DNA from: Pseudomonadota bacterium
Lineage (GTDB): Bacteria > Myxococcota_A > UBA796 > GCA-2862545
Reading direction: 5' to 3'
Length of the DNA stretch: 64,000 bases
Assembly: GCA_023954855.1 (NCBI GenBank)
Contig: JAGSGY010000003.1
Span: 85,076 to 149,075 of the forward strand
Positions 41,779 through 51,363 of the stretch are shown here, piece by piece. The notes beneath the pieces were generated by a model. That model did no database searches and was not told the DNA's origin. It was given only the letters and a program-made list of their open reading frames with translations. A program made the position numbers and the translations under genes. Each line of letters starts with the position of its first letter. Position 1 is the stretch's first letter.

Positions 41779-42729
41779 TTAGCGAGAAGACCCGCTCTTG
41801 TAAGGTTCGATGACGATCTTGCCGTCCTCGACACGGGCGATGTCAGGCTCGAGGCCTGACCGTCCAGGCTTCTTGCCTGGGACGATTGCAATCTTGCGGC
41901 CGATGCGCAGCTGGGTCGGCTGCAGATCGAATCCGAAGATGAAAGAGTCCTCCGCGCCGGTGGCTCCCGCGTGGGCCATGCCCTTGAGGGTGCCGAGCAC
42001 GACGATGTTTCCGGAGGCAAACAGTTGGGCGCCTGGGTTGACGTCACCGAAGATGGTGATGTCACCGTCGTAGCGAATGCAGGCGCCAGAACGAAGCGTG
42101 CGATGAAGCGTGAGGGTTCGGTCGCCCTTGTCTCCGGCGCCGGCTGCGTCCATGAGGGCGGCTACGGGCTGCTCGAAGGCAGGCTGCGGCTTCGCAGGCT
42201 CGGGCTCTTCTTCCGGCGCAGGCTCCACGACAGCTTCGGGCTCTTCGTCTTCGACGTCGACTTCTTCTTCCGTGATCGGAGCAGGCTGCTCGTTCTGCGG
42301 AATGTCCGTCGCGATGGGTCCAGGCTCTTCGGTGAGCTGGACGTCACCCGCGAGCTCCGCGGCCAACTCGGCAGGCGAGGGGAGCGCGGCCACTTCGGGA
42401 GTGGTTGGGAACAACTTGAGCTTCAGCTCGCGCTCGGCGTAGCGAATGATCCGGCTCTCACGAGCGTAGATGCCGGTCACTTCAATCTGGAACTGGTCCC
42501 GCATGAACGAGAGCACACGCCGCAGGTCAAAGAGGCGAATCTCGCGGTCGCCAAGGTCCAGACGCGTCTGACGTCCGCCGATGGTGCCGAGATGCTCAGG
42601 CAGTCGAACGCGAAGCCATTCACGGACTTCCTCAAACTGCAGGTTCGAGGGAATGCGCACAACCGGGACGGAATCGTCTAGGCGGACAATCTGAGGCGGC
42701 GCGTCCGGGGCGGACAACGGGAGCGTCAT
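41779..42729 (-). CDS. minC: Septum site-determining protein MinC with long acidic linker
   Basis: 316 residues. N-terminal MinC_N-like domain (about 22-108: EVREWLRVRLPEHLGTIGGR, IRLFDLRRVLSFMRDQFQIE) and C-terminal beta-helix MinC domain (about 205-312: TLRSGACIRYDGDITIFGDV, NIVVLGTLKGMAHAGATG). The E. coli RSGQ motif reads RSGA. A roughly 90-residue Glu/Pro-rich linker (112-202) joins the two, much longer than the short linker of E. coli MinC. It inhibits FtsZ assembly away from midcell. The ATG sits at MTLPLSAPD; upstream open frame is non-coding. Confidence 0.9.
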   Translation of the reverse strand: MTLPLSAPDAPPQIVRLDDSVPVVRIPSNLQFEEVREWLRVRLPEHLGTIGGRQTRLDLGDREIRLFDLRRVLSFMRDQFQIEVTGIYARESRIIRYAERELKLKLFPTTPEVAALPSPAELAAELAGDVQLTEEPGPIATDIPQNEQPAPITEEEVDVEDEEPEAVVEPAPEEEPEPAKPQPAFEQPVAALMDAAGAGDKGDRTLTLHRTLRSGACIRYDGDITIFGDVNPGAQLFASGNIVVLGTLKGMAHAGATGAEDSFIFGFDLQPTQLRIGRKIAIVPGKKPGRSGLEPDIARVEDGKIVIEPYKSGSSR

Positions 42730-42737
42730 GATGAAAC

Positions 42738-42786
42738 CCGGGGAGGGTAGGAGGGGAAGTGAGCGGCCGGGGGGTGCGGCGGGGAG
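42738..42786 (+). other. G-run tract in the minC-grx spacer
   Basis: Within the 302-nt intergenic region 42730-43031 there are clustered G runs (GGGGAGGG, GGAGGGG, GGGGGG, GGGG) on the plus strand that could form a G-quadruplex just upstream of minC. The rest of the spacer shows no gene; it must hold promoters for both the min operon and the glutaredoxin gene, but I see no convincing -35/-10 pair. Confidence 0.35.
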
Positions 42787-43031
42787 CCGCGGAGGGGATG
42801 GGAGTGTGGGTCCCGAGCCAGAGTTACCACATCCTCGTCGGTGCGCGCAAACCTTCTCCTCGAATACATGGGTTTCAGGGTGATCGTGGACCCGGAAGGC
42901 GATCGATGCGCCTCGGCGATCACCGCGGGGCGCGCCACCGAAAACTCGCCTCAGCCCGAAGGAAAGCACGGATTGCCGAACCCGTCCCACGCAACGGGGT
43001 CCAATCTGGCAGAATAGACGTGGAGACACTC

Positions 43032-43325
43032 ATGGCTGACGTCATCCTGTTCATCGAACCCCATTGCGCCTTTTGCAATGCCGCGCGTCGGTACCTGCGT
43101 GCAAAGGGGGTCGCGGTGACCGAGATCGATGTCGGGGACCCCACAGCACGCCGCGTCCTGCAGCGCTTGACCGGCTCCGCCACCGTTCCGCAGATCTTCA
43201 TCTCAGACGTCCACGTGGGTGGCTATGAGGAGCTTCGCCGCATGGACGTGCTTGGCGAGCTCGATCAGCTACTCACGTCTGCTCCGAAACCCCGCATCGA
43301 GACGACGCTGAGCCTCTCCATTTGA
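43032..43325 (+). CDS. Glutaredoxin-family protein
   Basis: 97 residues, thioredoxin fold: active site CAFC in FIEPHCAFCNAARRY, cis-Pro segment TVPQIFISDVHVGGYEEL. The active-site CxxC and the GG after VPQIFI are the glutaredoxin hallmarks. It reduces disulphides or mixed glutathione disulphides in the cytoplasm. ATG at 43032 is preferred over an in-frame GTG 4 codons earlier; GGAG lies 8 nt upstream. It is coupled to the methyltransferase by a TTGA overlap. Confidence 0.9.
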   Translation: MADVILFIEPHCAFCNAARRYLRAKGVAVTEIDVGDPTARRVLQRLTGSATVPQIFISDVHVGGYEELRRMDVLGELDQLLTSAPKPRIETTLSLSI

Positions 43326-44464
43326 GCTGCGAAACCCGCATCCCCGTCTCGCGCAAGGCCGCGGGGCCCCTCCGCCGTGGTCACCCCTGGCTCTATAAGG
43401 AAGGCAAGACCGCCGAGGCCGGGACCGTGGTCGAGCTCACTAGCGACGGCCAAGTCATCGCGTGGGGACTCGCTGACGAGGGTCCCATCGCCGTCCGGGT
43501 CCTAAGCCGTGGACCCGCCACGGACCTGCGCGCCTACGTCCTCGATCGCGTTCGCCGGGCCGACGCGGTGCGATGGCGATTGCTTCCGCCCGACACCGAT
43601 GCCTACCGCGTGATTCACGGCCCCGGCGACGGGCTACCCGGCCTGGTGGTCGACCGATACGGCGAGCTCGCTGTCGTGCGGGTGTACTCGAAGGCGTGGG
43701 AGTTCCACCTCGACTTGGTGGTCGAAGCGATCGAAGCACTGGGCTGGGCGACGACTATCTACCGCCGCTTCGGTGTGCGTCGGGTGGACGGCCGCGATGG
43801 CGGCGAGCTTCTGGCTGGCGCGGAAGTGCCCGACACATTGGTGGTCTGTGAAGACGGCATGAAGATGCTGGTGCGTCCCAAGGTGGGTCAGAAGACGGGC
43901 CTGTTCTTGGACCAGCGGGAGCACCGCTCACTGATCCGGAAGTGGAGCAGTGGCCGAGTGGTCGCCAACCTCTTCGCCTACAACGGGGGCTTCTCGGTCG
44001 CTGCGGCTCTCGGTGGCGCGGCTCGTGTCACCACCGTGGACTTGGCACCCGAGGCCGTCGAAGACGCCCGCGAGAACTTCAAGCTCAACGGCCTTCAGCC
44101 CGACGCGCATGGTTTCGAAGTGGCGGACGTCTTCAAGTGGACCCCAAAGCGGCCCATGGACCTTCTCGTCGTCGACCCACCGTCGCTGACCCGAGGCCAG
44201 CGCTCTGACGATGCCGCAGCGCGTGCGTACAAGAGCCTACATTCCCGTCTCGCGCCGTTTGTCCATCGGGATGGGCTACTTGCCACGGCCTCCTGTACGG
44301 CCCGGCTCTCGCTCGCAGACTGGCGTCGCGCCGTCGCGGATGGACTGCAGTCCAAAGGGGACTGGTCCTGGCACCACGTCAGCGTCGAGCCGCCGGACCA
44401 TCCCGTCGCGCTGCACCACGTCGAGGGCCGCTATCTGAAGTTCGCCCTGCTTCGGCGTCTATAG
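43322..44464 (+). CDS. Class I SAM-dependent rRNA methyltransferase (RlmI-like)
   Basis: 380 residues. N-terminal PUA domain (RRGHPWLYKEG), central DGLPGLVVDRYGELAVV, conserved KTGLFLDQREHR and VANLFAYNGGFSVAAALGGA (SAM), with catalytic motif VVDPPSLTRGQ. This matches the 23S rRNA m5C1962 methyltransferase family and relatives. TTG start overlapping the glutaredoxin stop. No other rRNA-modification genes are adjacent, so the target nucleotide is inferred from the family only. Confidence 0.9.
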   Translation: MSCETRIPVSRKAAGPLRRGHPWLYKEGKTAEAGTVVELTSDGQVIAWGLADEGPIAVRVLSRGPATDLRAYVLDRVRRADAVRWRLLPPDTDAYRVIHGPGDGLPGLVVDRYGELAVVRVYSKAWEFHLDLVVEAIEALGWATTIYRRFGVRRVDGRDGGELLAGAEVPDTLVVCEDGMKMLVRPKVGQKTGLFLDQREHRSLIRKWSSGRVVANLFAYNGGFSVAAALGGAARVTTVDLAPEAVEDARENFKLNGLQPDAHGFEVADVFKWTPKRPMDLLVVDPPSLTRGQRSDDAAARAYKSLHSRLAPFVHRDGLLATASCTARLSLADWRRAVADGLQSKGDWSWHHVSVEPPDHPVALHHVEGRYLKFALLRRL

Positions 44465-44700
44465 GCCCCACAACAGCTTGAAGGTTGACGGAGGGGCCGC
44501 TCGCGTGTGAAGAGAGGGGTCGGTACGGCTCAGCCGTGCAAGCTGCCGCGTGCAGCCTCACATCGGACTTCCGTTCATCCGGGTCCGAACCCCCATTTTT
44601 CATCACATGACACCCCTCAACAACGCCATGCGACGGTCGAACGCCTGGGCTGCAAGCCCGCGATCCCGCACATCGCGTCCAGAGGGTCGAGAGGTTCCCC

Positions 44701-46218
44701 GTGGGTACCGAGATTATCGTCAACAAGACGGGCCAAGAGACCCGTCTTGCCGTGCTCGAGGCTGGCCGCCTCGCTGAACTGCTCATCGACCGCGGTGACA
44801 ACCGCGGCTTCGTGGGCAACGTCTACCTTGGCCGCGTCGTACGCGTGCTTCCGGGCATGCAAGCCGCTTTCGTAGACATTGGGCTCGAGCGCGCCGCATT
44901 CCTCTATGTCGGGGACATCTACCGCGAGTTCCTCACGATGCATGAGGAGCAGGGCGCATCGTCGGAAGACACCGCCGAGGTGCCGAAGGGCCGTTCGTCC
45001 AGCCGGGCAAACCAGCCGCCGATTCAGGACCTTCTCACCGAAGGCCAGAACATCGTCGTGCAGGTGGCCAAGGACCCGATCGGCACCAAGGGCGCTCGCC
45101 TGACTACGCACATCGCGCTGCCCGGCCGCTACGTCGTCTTCATGCCGACGGTCGAGCATGTCGGCATCTCGCGCCGCATCGAGCGCGACCGCGAGCGCCG
45201 CCGTCTGCGGGATCTCGTCGATCGCGCCCGTCCAAAGGGCGCTGGCTTCATCGTGCGCACGGTCTGCGAAGGGCAGCCTGAAGAGACCCTGCGCGCCGAC
45301 ATGAACTTCCTGCTCAAGAGCTGGGAGCGCATCCAGACGGCCTCGAAAGAGAAGAAGGCGCCGGCGATGGTCCACGAGGACTACGGCCTGGTTCTGCGGA
45401 GCGTCCGGGACATGGTCGACGGCGAGCTCGACCGGCTCGTGATCGACGACAAGGACCTCTACGAAGAGGTGCGCGGCTTCATGTCGGACTTCATGCCGAC
45501 CGTGAAAGACCGGGTCCACCTGTACCGCGGCAAAGATCCGACCTTCGACAACTACAACGTCGAGGTCCAGATCAAGCGGAGCCTGGGCCGTAAGGTCTGG
45601 CTGAAGTCAGGGGGCTACCTCGTCATCGACCAGACCGAAGCGCTCATGGCCATCGACGTCAACTCGGGCAAGTTCGTCGGCACCTCTTCGCTTGAAGAGA
45701 CCACGCTGATGACGAATATCGAGGCCGCGCAAGAGGTCGTCCACCAGCTCCGCCTACGCAACATGGGCGGCATCATCATCATCGACTTCATCGACATGGA
45801 GCGCGAGGCTAGCCGCGACAAGGTCACGAAGACGCTTGAAGATGCGCTACGCGCGGATCGAGCTCGCACCAACGTGCTTCGGATCAGCGACCTCGGCCTC
45901 GTCGAGATGACCCGAAAGCGCGTGCAGGAAGGCCTCGACCGCTACCTCTCTGAGGACTGCAAGGTCTGCGAGGGCACCGGAGTCGTTCGTTCGCGAGCCA
46001 CCCTGTGCTTCGACATCCTCCGCGAGATCCGCCGCGAGGCGAACCGCCGCAAGGAAGCGGCCGCCATCTACGTCAACACGACGCCTGACATCGCCGACAT
46101 GCTCTACGGACCGCGGTTCAATGACCTCGAGTCCGCAGAAGAGGCTTTGGGGCGGAGAATCATCGTGCGCGCTCTCGGCCACTACCATCCGGAGCAGTAC
46201 GAGGTCTACGCGAAGTAG
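44701..46218 (+). CDS. rng: Ribonuclease E/G family protein
   Basis: 505 residues, RNase G-like size. N-terminal S1-type domain (GNVYLGRVVRVLPGMQAAFVD), 5' sensor and DNase I-like core with the magnesium aspartates Asp319 (MAIDVNSGK) and Asp362 (IIDFIDME), spaced 43 residues as in E. coli RNase E, and the zinc-link CKVC. It processes rRNA and decays mRNA. No long C-terminal scaffold, so it is RNase G-like rather than a full RNase E. GTG start; a 236-nt spacer upstream with no gene and no clear promoter. Confidence 0.94.
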   Translation: MGTEIIVNKTGQETRLAVLEAGRLAELLIDRGDNRGFVGNVYLGRVVRVLPGMQAAFVDIGLERAAFLYVGDIYREFLTMHEEQGASSEDTAEVPKGRSSSRANQPPIQDLLTEGQNIVVQVAKDPIGTKGARLTTHIALPGRYVVFMPTVEHVGISRRIERDRERRRLRDLVDRARPKGAGFIVRTVCEGQPEETLRADMNFLLKSWERIQTASKEKKAPAMVHEDYGLVLRSVRDMVDGELDRLVIDDKDLYEEVRGFMSDFMPTVKDRVHLYRGKDPTFDNYNVEVQIKRSLGRKVWLKSGGYLVIDQTEALMAIDVNSGKFVGTSSLEETTLMTNIEAAQEVVHQLRLRNMGGIIIIDFIDMEREASRDKVTKTLEDALRADRARTNVLRISDLGLVEMTRKRVQEGLDRYLSEDCKVCEGTGVVRSRATLCFDILREIRREANRRKEAAAIYVNTTPDIADMLYGPRFNDLESAEEALGRRIIVRALGHYHPEQYEVYAK

Positions 46219-46251
46219 CTTGCGTGGGCTAAGGGCAGTCATGCGCTTCGG

Positions 46252-46956
46252 ATGCCTTTCATGATCACCCGCCTCTTTCAGTGGATCCGCGGTGCCTTCA
46301 TCGCCGGAATCCTCATTCTGGTGCCTTTGGCGGCCACCATCTGGGTTCTGACCTTTGTGATGGGCTTCCTTGAGGGCACGATTCGCCTGCTCCCTTCGGG
46401 GTGGCAGCCAGAAGCGGTCGTCGGTCGCCCTCTCCCGGGTCTCGGGATTCTGATCACCATCTCGGCAGTGATGCTCGCCGGTGGTCTGACCCGCAGCTTC
46501 ATCGGTCAACGGGTCATCGACTTCTACGAGGCCATGCTGGCTCGCGTTCCGATCGTCAGCAGCATCTACCAGGGTGTGAAGCAACTCACAGAGGCCCTGT
46601 TCTCGGGCGGCAACAACAATCAGTTTCGTCAGGTCGTGCTCGTCGAGTGGCCGCGCCGAGGGGTCTACGCCATCGCGTTTCACACCGGAGAGGCGTTCTT
46701 GACGGCAGACGACCCCGACGAGGAGCTCGTCAACGTCTTCCTGCCAACGACCCCAAACCCGACAAGTGGCTTCTACCTGATGCTTCCGCGTCCCGAGATC
46801 CGCCCGCTCGATCTGACTGTCGAAGAGGCGTTCAAGCTCATCATGTCTGCCGGCATCGTGGCGCCGGATCGCAAGCTGATGGAGAAGAACGAGGTCTCGA
46901 AGCTGACGCACCGCGATGATGGCATGACGCCGCTCGATGACCTGACCGAGAAGTGA
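46252..46956 (+). CDS. DUF502-family membrane protein
   Basis: 234 residues. Two N-terminal transmembrane helices (FIAGILILVPLAATIWVLTF; LGILITISAVMLAGGL), then conserved DUF502 motifs (VPIVSSIYQGVKQLTEAL, FLPTTPNPTSGFYLMLPRPE). The family is found widely in bacteria and plants; a regulatory or transport role has been proposed but the function is not established. It follows rng by 33 nt and overlaps the recD2 start by 4 nt. Confidence 0.88.
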   Translation: MPFMITRLFQWIRGAFIAGILILVPLAATIWVLTFVMGFLEGTIRLLPSGWQPEAVVGRPLPGLGILITISAVMLAGGLTRSFIGQRVIDFYEAMLARVPIVSSIYQGVKQLTEALFSGGNNNQFRQVVLVEWPRRGVYAIAFHTGEAFLTADDPDEELVNVFLPTTPNPTSGFYLMLPRPEIRPLDLTVEEAFKLIMSAGIVAPDRKLMEKNEVSKLTHRDDGMTPLDDLTEK

Positions 46957-49154
46957 GCGCTTGGCTCGAGGGCCGAGTGCGACGGGTGGTCTGGGCCTCT
47001 CCAGAGTCCGGCTACGCCGTCGTTCGGGTTCATGACGGCGAGGACGAAGTCACGGCGGTGGGAACGCTGGGCCCACTTGCGGATGACCCGGATGGGCTCA
47101 TCGATAGCTTTGTGGCCCTCGAGGGCCGGTGGGAGAGCCACGCTGTGCACGGGCGTCAGTTCCGAGCTTCGGGCTTCTTACAAGGCTTGCCGCGCACCCT
47201 ACATGGCCTCGAGCTGTACCTGGCCAGCGCGGGCGTGTTGGGCATCGGACCCAAGCTGGCCGCGCGGATTGTCGAGGCCTTTGGGGTGCGCTCCCTCGCG
47301 GTCCTTGAGGGCAGCCCCGAGCGGCTCACCGAGATCTCAGGCATCGGAGTGAAGCGTGCACAGGCCATCGCCAGCAAGTGGGCCGACGACGAGGAGGGTC
47401 GCTCCCTGGTGGTCACCCTACGAGGCCTCGGGATGTCGGCCCGGATGGTCGAGCGCATCCGCAAGCGCTTTGGTGACCGCGCTTCTCACGTGGTGCATCG
47501 CGAACCCTACCGTCTCTCAGAAGAAGTGCGCGGTGTGGGCTTCAAGACCGCCGACACCCTTGCGGCCCAGCTCGGACTTCCGCCGGACGCCCCGGAGCGC
47601 GTACGGGCTGCGATCATTCACTGCCTTCGCACTGGCGAACAAGACGGCCACATCTACCTTCCCCGCGTGGAGCTACACAGCCGAGTCGCTCGCATTGATG
47701 TGCCCACCGATGGCATCGAGGATGCCCTCCACGGGCTGCTTCTGGACCGGCGGGTGGCCTTGGAAGGTGATGCCGTATACGCCCCCGAGCGGCTCGCCGA
47801 GGAGCGACTCTCGGCCTCTCTGCTCAGCGAGCGCGTGAGCGCCGAGGGCGAGCCCGCAACCGCGAAGGAAGTCGAGACGGCCGCACGGCTAGAGGGCGTT
47901 GAACTGGACCCTCTACAGGCGGAGGCCGTCGCCACGGCGCTCGGTGGAGGCGTAGTCGTGATCACGGGGGGCCCCGGCACAGGCAAGACCACCCTGGTGA
48001 AGGTCCTGATCCGGGCGGCCATCCTTCGACAGGAGCGTTGGCTGCTCGCATCGCCCACCGGTCGCGCAGCTCGCCGGCTCGAGGAGGCTACTGGGTCGCC
48101 CGCCTCGACCCTGCATCGCTTGCTCGAATACAACCCCGGGGAGGGGGGATTCGGTCGCGGGGCCAGCAACCCTCTCGAGGGCGATGGCCTCGTCATCGAC
48201 GAGGTCTCGATGGTCGACCAGAGCCTGCTCACAGCGTTCTTGGCTGCGCTGCCGCCACCACCGTTTCCGCTCGTGCTGGTTGGAGACGCGGACCAGCTTC
48301 CCAGTGTGGGGCCCGGAGCGGTCCTCGCCGACCTCATCGCGAGCGAGACGGTCCCGGTAGTCCGACTCCAGCGCATCTACCGTCAGGGCGACCGCTCTGG
48401 AATTGTCGTGGGAGCTGCGGAAATCCTCGCCGGTCGAGTCCCCGAGTCGGGCGAGAAAGCCGGCTGGGACGACTTCTTCCTCGTGCATCGCGACGACCCA
48501 AACCGAGCGAGAGCTGCGCTCGTTACCATTGTCGCCGAGCGTCTCGCGGCCAAGGGCTTCGACCCGATGAGGCAGGTGCAGGTGCTCGCACCGATGCGAC
48601 GCGGGCCGCTCGGCACCCACGCACTCAACGAAGCGCTGCAAGCCCGTCTGAACCCCGATGGGGCCGTCATTGAACGGAAGGGCTGCAACCTGCGCGTCGG
48701 CGACAGGGTGATCTGCGTGCGCAATCGCTACGACGTCGAAGTCTTCAACGGCGATGTCGGCCGCATCGCCGCGAAAGAACCAGCCGGTCTTCGCGTCGAT
48801 TTCTCTGGACGCGAGGTCTCTTGGACCTGGGATGAGATCAACACGCTTGAGCTCGCCTACGCGGTGACCATCCACAAGAGCCAAGGCAGCGAATACCCCG
48901 CAGTGGTCGTCGCACTCGCACGGGGTCACCATGTGATGCTTCGCCGAAACCTCTTCTACACCGCTGTCACCCGAGCCAAGCGTTTTCTCTGCGTGGTGGG
49001 CGATGGTCAGGCGTGGCGACGAGCCGTGAGCGAGTCCCGTCGCGAGGTCCGCCACACCAAGCTCGCGGAACGCCTCGTCGAGGCATGCTCGGCGCCGAAC
49101 GTCCCAGACGCCCTATTTGGGGACTGGCCAGACGACGAACTTGACGGCGTCTAG
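46953..49154 (+). CDS. recD2: ATP-dependent RecD2-type DNA helicase
   Basis: 733 residues. N-terminal OB and helix-hairpin-helix segments (GVLGIGPKLAARIVEAFGV; ISGIGVKRAQAIASKW), then a superfamily 1B helicase with Walker A GGPGTGKTTLVKV (about residue 339), Walker B VIDEVSMVDQSLLTAF, GDADQLPSVGPG, and C-terminal TIHKSQGSEYPAVVV and FYTAVTRAKRFL. RecD2 is a 5'-3' helicase that works independently of RecBC in repair. GTG start (GTGA overlap with the DUF502 gene). Confidence 0.94.
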   Translation: MSAWLEGRVRRVVWASPESGYAVVRVHDGEDEVTAVGTLGPLADDPDGLIDSFVALEGRWESHAVHGRQFRASGFLQGLPRTLHGLELYLASAGVLGIGPKLAARIVEAFGVRSLAVLEGSPERLTEISGIGVKRAQAIASKWADDEEGRSLVVTLRGLGMSARMVERIRKRFGDRASHVVHREPYRLSEEVRGVGFKTADTLAAQLGLPPDAPERVRAAIIHCLRTGEQDGHIYLPRVELHSRVARIDVPTDGIEDALHGLLLDRRVALEGDAVYAPERLAEERLSASLLSERVSAEGEPATAKEVETAARLEGVELDPLQAEAVATALGGGVVVITGGPGTGKTTLVKVLIRAAILRQERWLLASPTGRAARRLEEATGSPASTLHRLLEYNPGEGGFGRGASNPLEGDGLVIDEVSMVDQSLLTAFLAALPPPPFPLVLVGDADQLPSVGPGAVLADLIASETVPVVRLQRIYRQGDRSGIVVGAAEILAGRVPESGEKAGWDDFFLVHRDDPNRARAALVTIVAERLAAKGFDPMRQVQVLAPMRRGPLGTHALNEALQARLNPDGAVIERKGCNLRVGDRVICVRNRYDVEVFNGDVGRIAAKEPAGLRVDFSGREVSWTWDEINTLELAYAVTIHKSQGSEYPAVVVALARGHHVMLRRNLFYTAVTRAKRFLCVVGDGQAWRRAVSESRREVRHTKLAERLVEACSAPNVPDALFGDWPDDELDGV

Positions 49155-49196
49155 CGGGTGAATTGCAAAGTGGAGTAGAGTGCGGCAGGAGTGTTC

Positions 49197-51341
49197 ATGA
49201 CCTGGTTGCTGTTGCTCGCCCTTCCGTCCTTCGCGCAGGACGCCGACGCGGTCATTGACTGCGATGGCACCTGGTTCGTTGACAACTTCAACGATCTGAA
49301 CTCCGACGACGACTGCGACAGCTATGCCAGCAACCCTTGTGGCCAGCCGATCTCCGCGACCTCACCGGATCACATCTTTCAGTTCACGTCGAACCAGAAC
49401 GTCTGGGTTCAAGTCGAGCTTGGCTACGGATCGCGGCTGGCCATGAACTACTACACGGCGGTCGACGAGCCCTGCGGCGACGTCATCACCTGCGTATCAG
49501 GCCAGTGGCAGGCCTCGAACTGGATCACTTGGTTCTCAGCCGACGCAAACCGCGACTACTTTCTGTCCTTCGACAGCCAGGGTCAATCAACGGGTGCACC
49601 GGACTACCACGCCGAGATCTCGGGCATCGAGTGCTGCTTCGATGACGATGGCGACGGCTTCTTCAATCCGGACGATGGCTGCGACCGCATGCCCGTGGCT
49701 TCCCAAGACTGTGACGACGCCGACATCAACAACTTTCCCGGCAACCCCGAGGTCTGCGACGGCAGTGACAATGACTGCGACGGCCAGATCGATGAGAACG
49801 CCTCAGCGACCTACTACCTCGACGATGACGGGGACGGCTATGGACTCGACTCGACGGCGGTCACCGACTGTGGCGCGCCAACGGGCTACGCCGAGGTTGG
49901 CGGGGACTGTGACGACGCCAACGTCCAGGTGAACCCCGGTGCCACCGAGATCTGCAACGCGATCGACGATGACTGCGACGGCAACACCGACGAAGGCTTC
50001 GACAGCGACGGAAACGGTATTCCGGACTGCGCCGACAATGAGATCTGCGACGGAGTCGACAACGACGGCGACGGCCTGGTTGACGACGACGACCCGGACC
50101 TCGATCTCAACTCCGCCCCGACCTGGTACCTCGACACCGACGGCGATGGTCACGCCGATTCCAACAACTCGGTACGCGCCTGCACACAGCCGAGCAACGG
50201 GCTCGCCACAGCCACTGACTGTGACGACGCCCACGCGACGCGCTTCCCGGGCAACCCCGAGACCTGCGACGGCATCGACAACAACTGCAACGTCACGGTG
50301 GACGAGGGCACCGAGTGCTACGACGACGACGGTGATGGCTTCACTGAGTCTGGGGGCGATTGCAATGACTCCCAGACCTCGTTCAACCCCACCGCAACCG
50401 AGTTCTGCAACGGCAACGACGAGGACTGCGACGGCACCGTCGACGAGGGCACCGAGTGCTACGACGACGACGGTGACGGGTTCTGTGAGGGGCCAGCCTG
50501 CGCGGATGGCACGACACCCGGTGACTGTAATGACGGCCTATCCACGGTGTCTCCCGGCATCACCGAACAGGACGGAAACGGCATCGACGATGACTGCGAC
50601 GGCACCGTCGACAGCCAGGCATCTGATCCGGACGGCGATGGCGTGTTGGAGTCCGCGGGAGACTGTGCGCCCGACGATGCCTCGACCTTCCCAGGGGCTC
50701 CCGAAGTCCCAGACGCCGTCGACAACGACTGCGATGGCACCACCGACGAGGGGACAACCGCAGGCGACGACGACGGTGACGGGTCATGCGAAGGCGCGAA
50801 CCTCGACAACACCGGCGGTCTCGACTGCGGCGACGGCAGCACCGCTGGCGACTGCAATGACACCACCGACCAGGTGAGCCTCAACGGCACTGAAGTCGAG
50901 AACGAGATCGACGACGACTGCGATGGCGTGGTCGACGAGGGTACGGCTTCGGCTGACGATGACCTCGATGGGTTCAGCGATGAAGCCGGAGACTGCGACG
51001 ACTCTGAGCGGGCGATTTACCCTGGCGCCGAGGAGCTCGAAGACGGCATCGACAACGACTGTGACGGCACGGTCGATGAGGGCTTTGCCGACCGCGATGG
51101 CGACGGCGTGAGCGAGACCGACGGCGACTGCGACGACGACAACGGGTGGGTCACCCCCGGACGCAACGAACTCTGCGATGACGGCATCGACAACGACTGC
51201 GACGAGGACATCGACGAAGGCTGCGACGGCTTTGTGCCCACGCCGACGGACAACTGTGGCTGTAGCTCAACGGCACCAACGGGAACGTGGGTGTGGCTGC
51301 CATTCCTGGCACTGCTCCGTCGCCGGAAGCGCGCCGCCTAA
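49197..51341 (+). CDS. Secreted MopE-like metal-binding repeat protein with MYXO-CTERM tail
   Basis: 714 residues. Signal peptide (MTWLLLLALPSFAQ), an N-terminal beta domain (about 20-145) and then some nine Asp/Cys-rich units of the form DCDDxx...PGxxExCDGxDNDCDGxxDE, the putative metal-binding motif found in MopE-like proteins. The end is CGCSSTAP...WVWLPFLALLRRRKRAA: a Cys motif, hydrophobic helix and basic tail, the MYXO-CTERM sorting signal, so it is probably processed and attached at the surface. The ATG is set by AGGA 6 nt upstream. Expected to be strongly acidic and calcium- or copper-binding. Confidence 0.85.
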   Translation: MTWLLLLALPSFAQDADAVIDCDGTWFVDNFNDLNSDDDCDSYASNPCGQPISATSPDHIFQFTSNQNVWVQVELGYGSRLAMNYYTAVDEPCGDVITCVSGQWQASNWITWFSADANRDYFLSFDSQGQSTGAPDYHAEISGIECCFDDDGDGFFNPDDGCDRMPVASQDCDDADINNFPGNPEVCDGSDNDCDGQIDENASATYYLDDDGDGYGLDSTAVTDCGAPTGYAEVGGDCDDANVQVNPGATEICNAIDDDCDGNTDEGFDSDGNGIPDCADNEICDGVDNDGDGLVDDDDPDLDLNSAPTWYLDTDGDGHADSNNSVRACTQPSNGLATATDCDDAHATRFPGNPETCDGIDNNCNVTVDEGTECYDDDGDGFTESGGDCNDSQTSFNPTATEFCNGNDEDCDGTVDEGTECYDDDGDGFCEGPACADGTTPGDCNDGLSTVSPGITEQDGNGIDDDCDGTVDSQASDPDGDGVLESAGDCAPDDASTFPGAPEVPDAVDNDCDGTTDEGTTAGDDDGDGSCEGANLDNTGGLDCGDGSTAGDCNDTTDQVSLNGTEVENEIDDDCDGVVDEGTASADDDLDGFSDEAGDCDDSERAIYPGAEELEDGIDNDCDGTVDEGFADRDGDGVSETDGDCDDDNGWVTPGRNELCDDGIDNDCDEDIDEGCDGFVPTPTDNCGCSSTAPTGTWVWLPFLALLRRRKRAA

Positions 51342-51363
51342 GCCGCCGGGTTATCCGCGGGCC

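Noticed and set aside
49600..51250. Periodic Asp/Cys codon pattern, at first sight CRISPR-like
   Set aside because: The repeats are in frame, diverge at DNA level and encode metal-binding units; no direct repeats with unique spacers.
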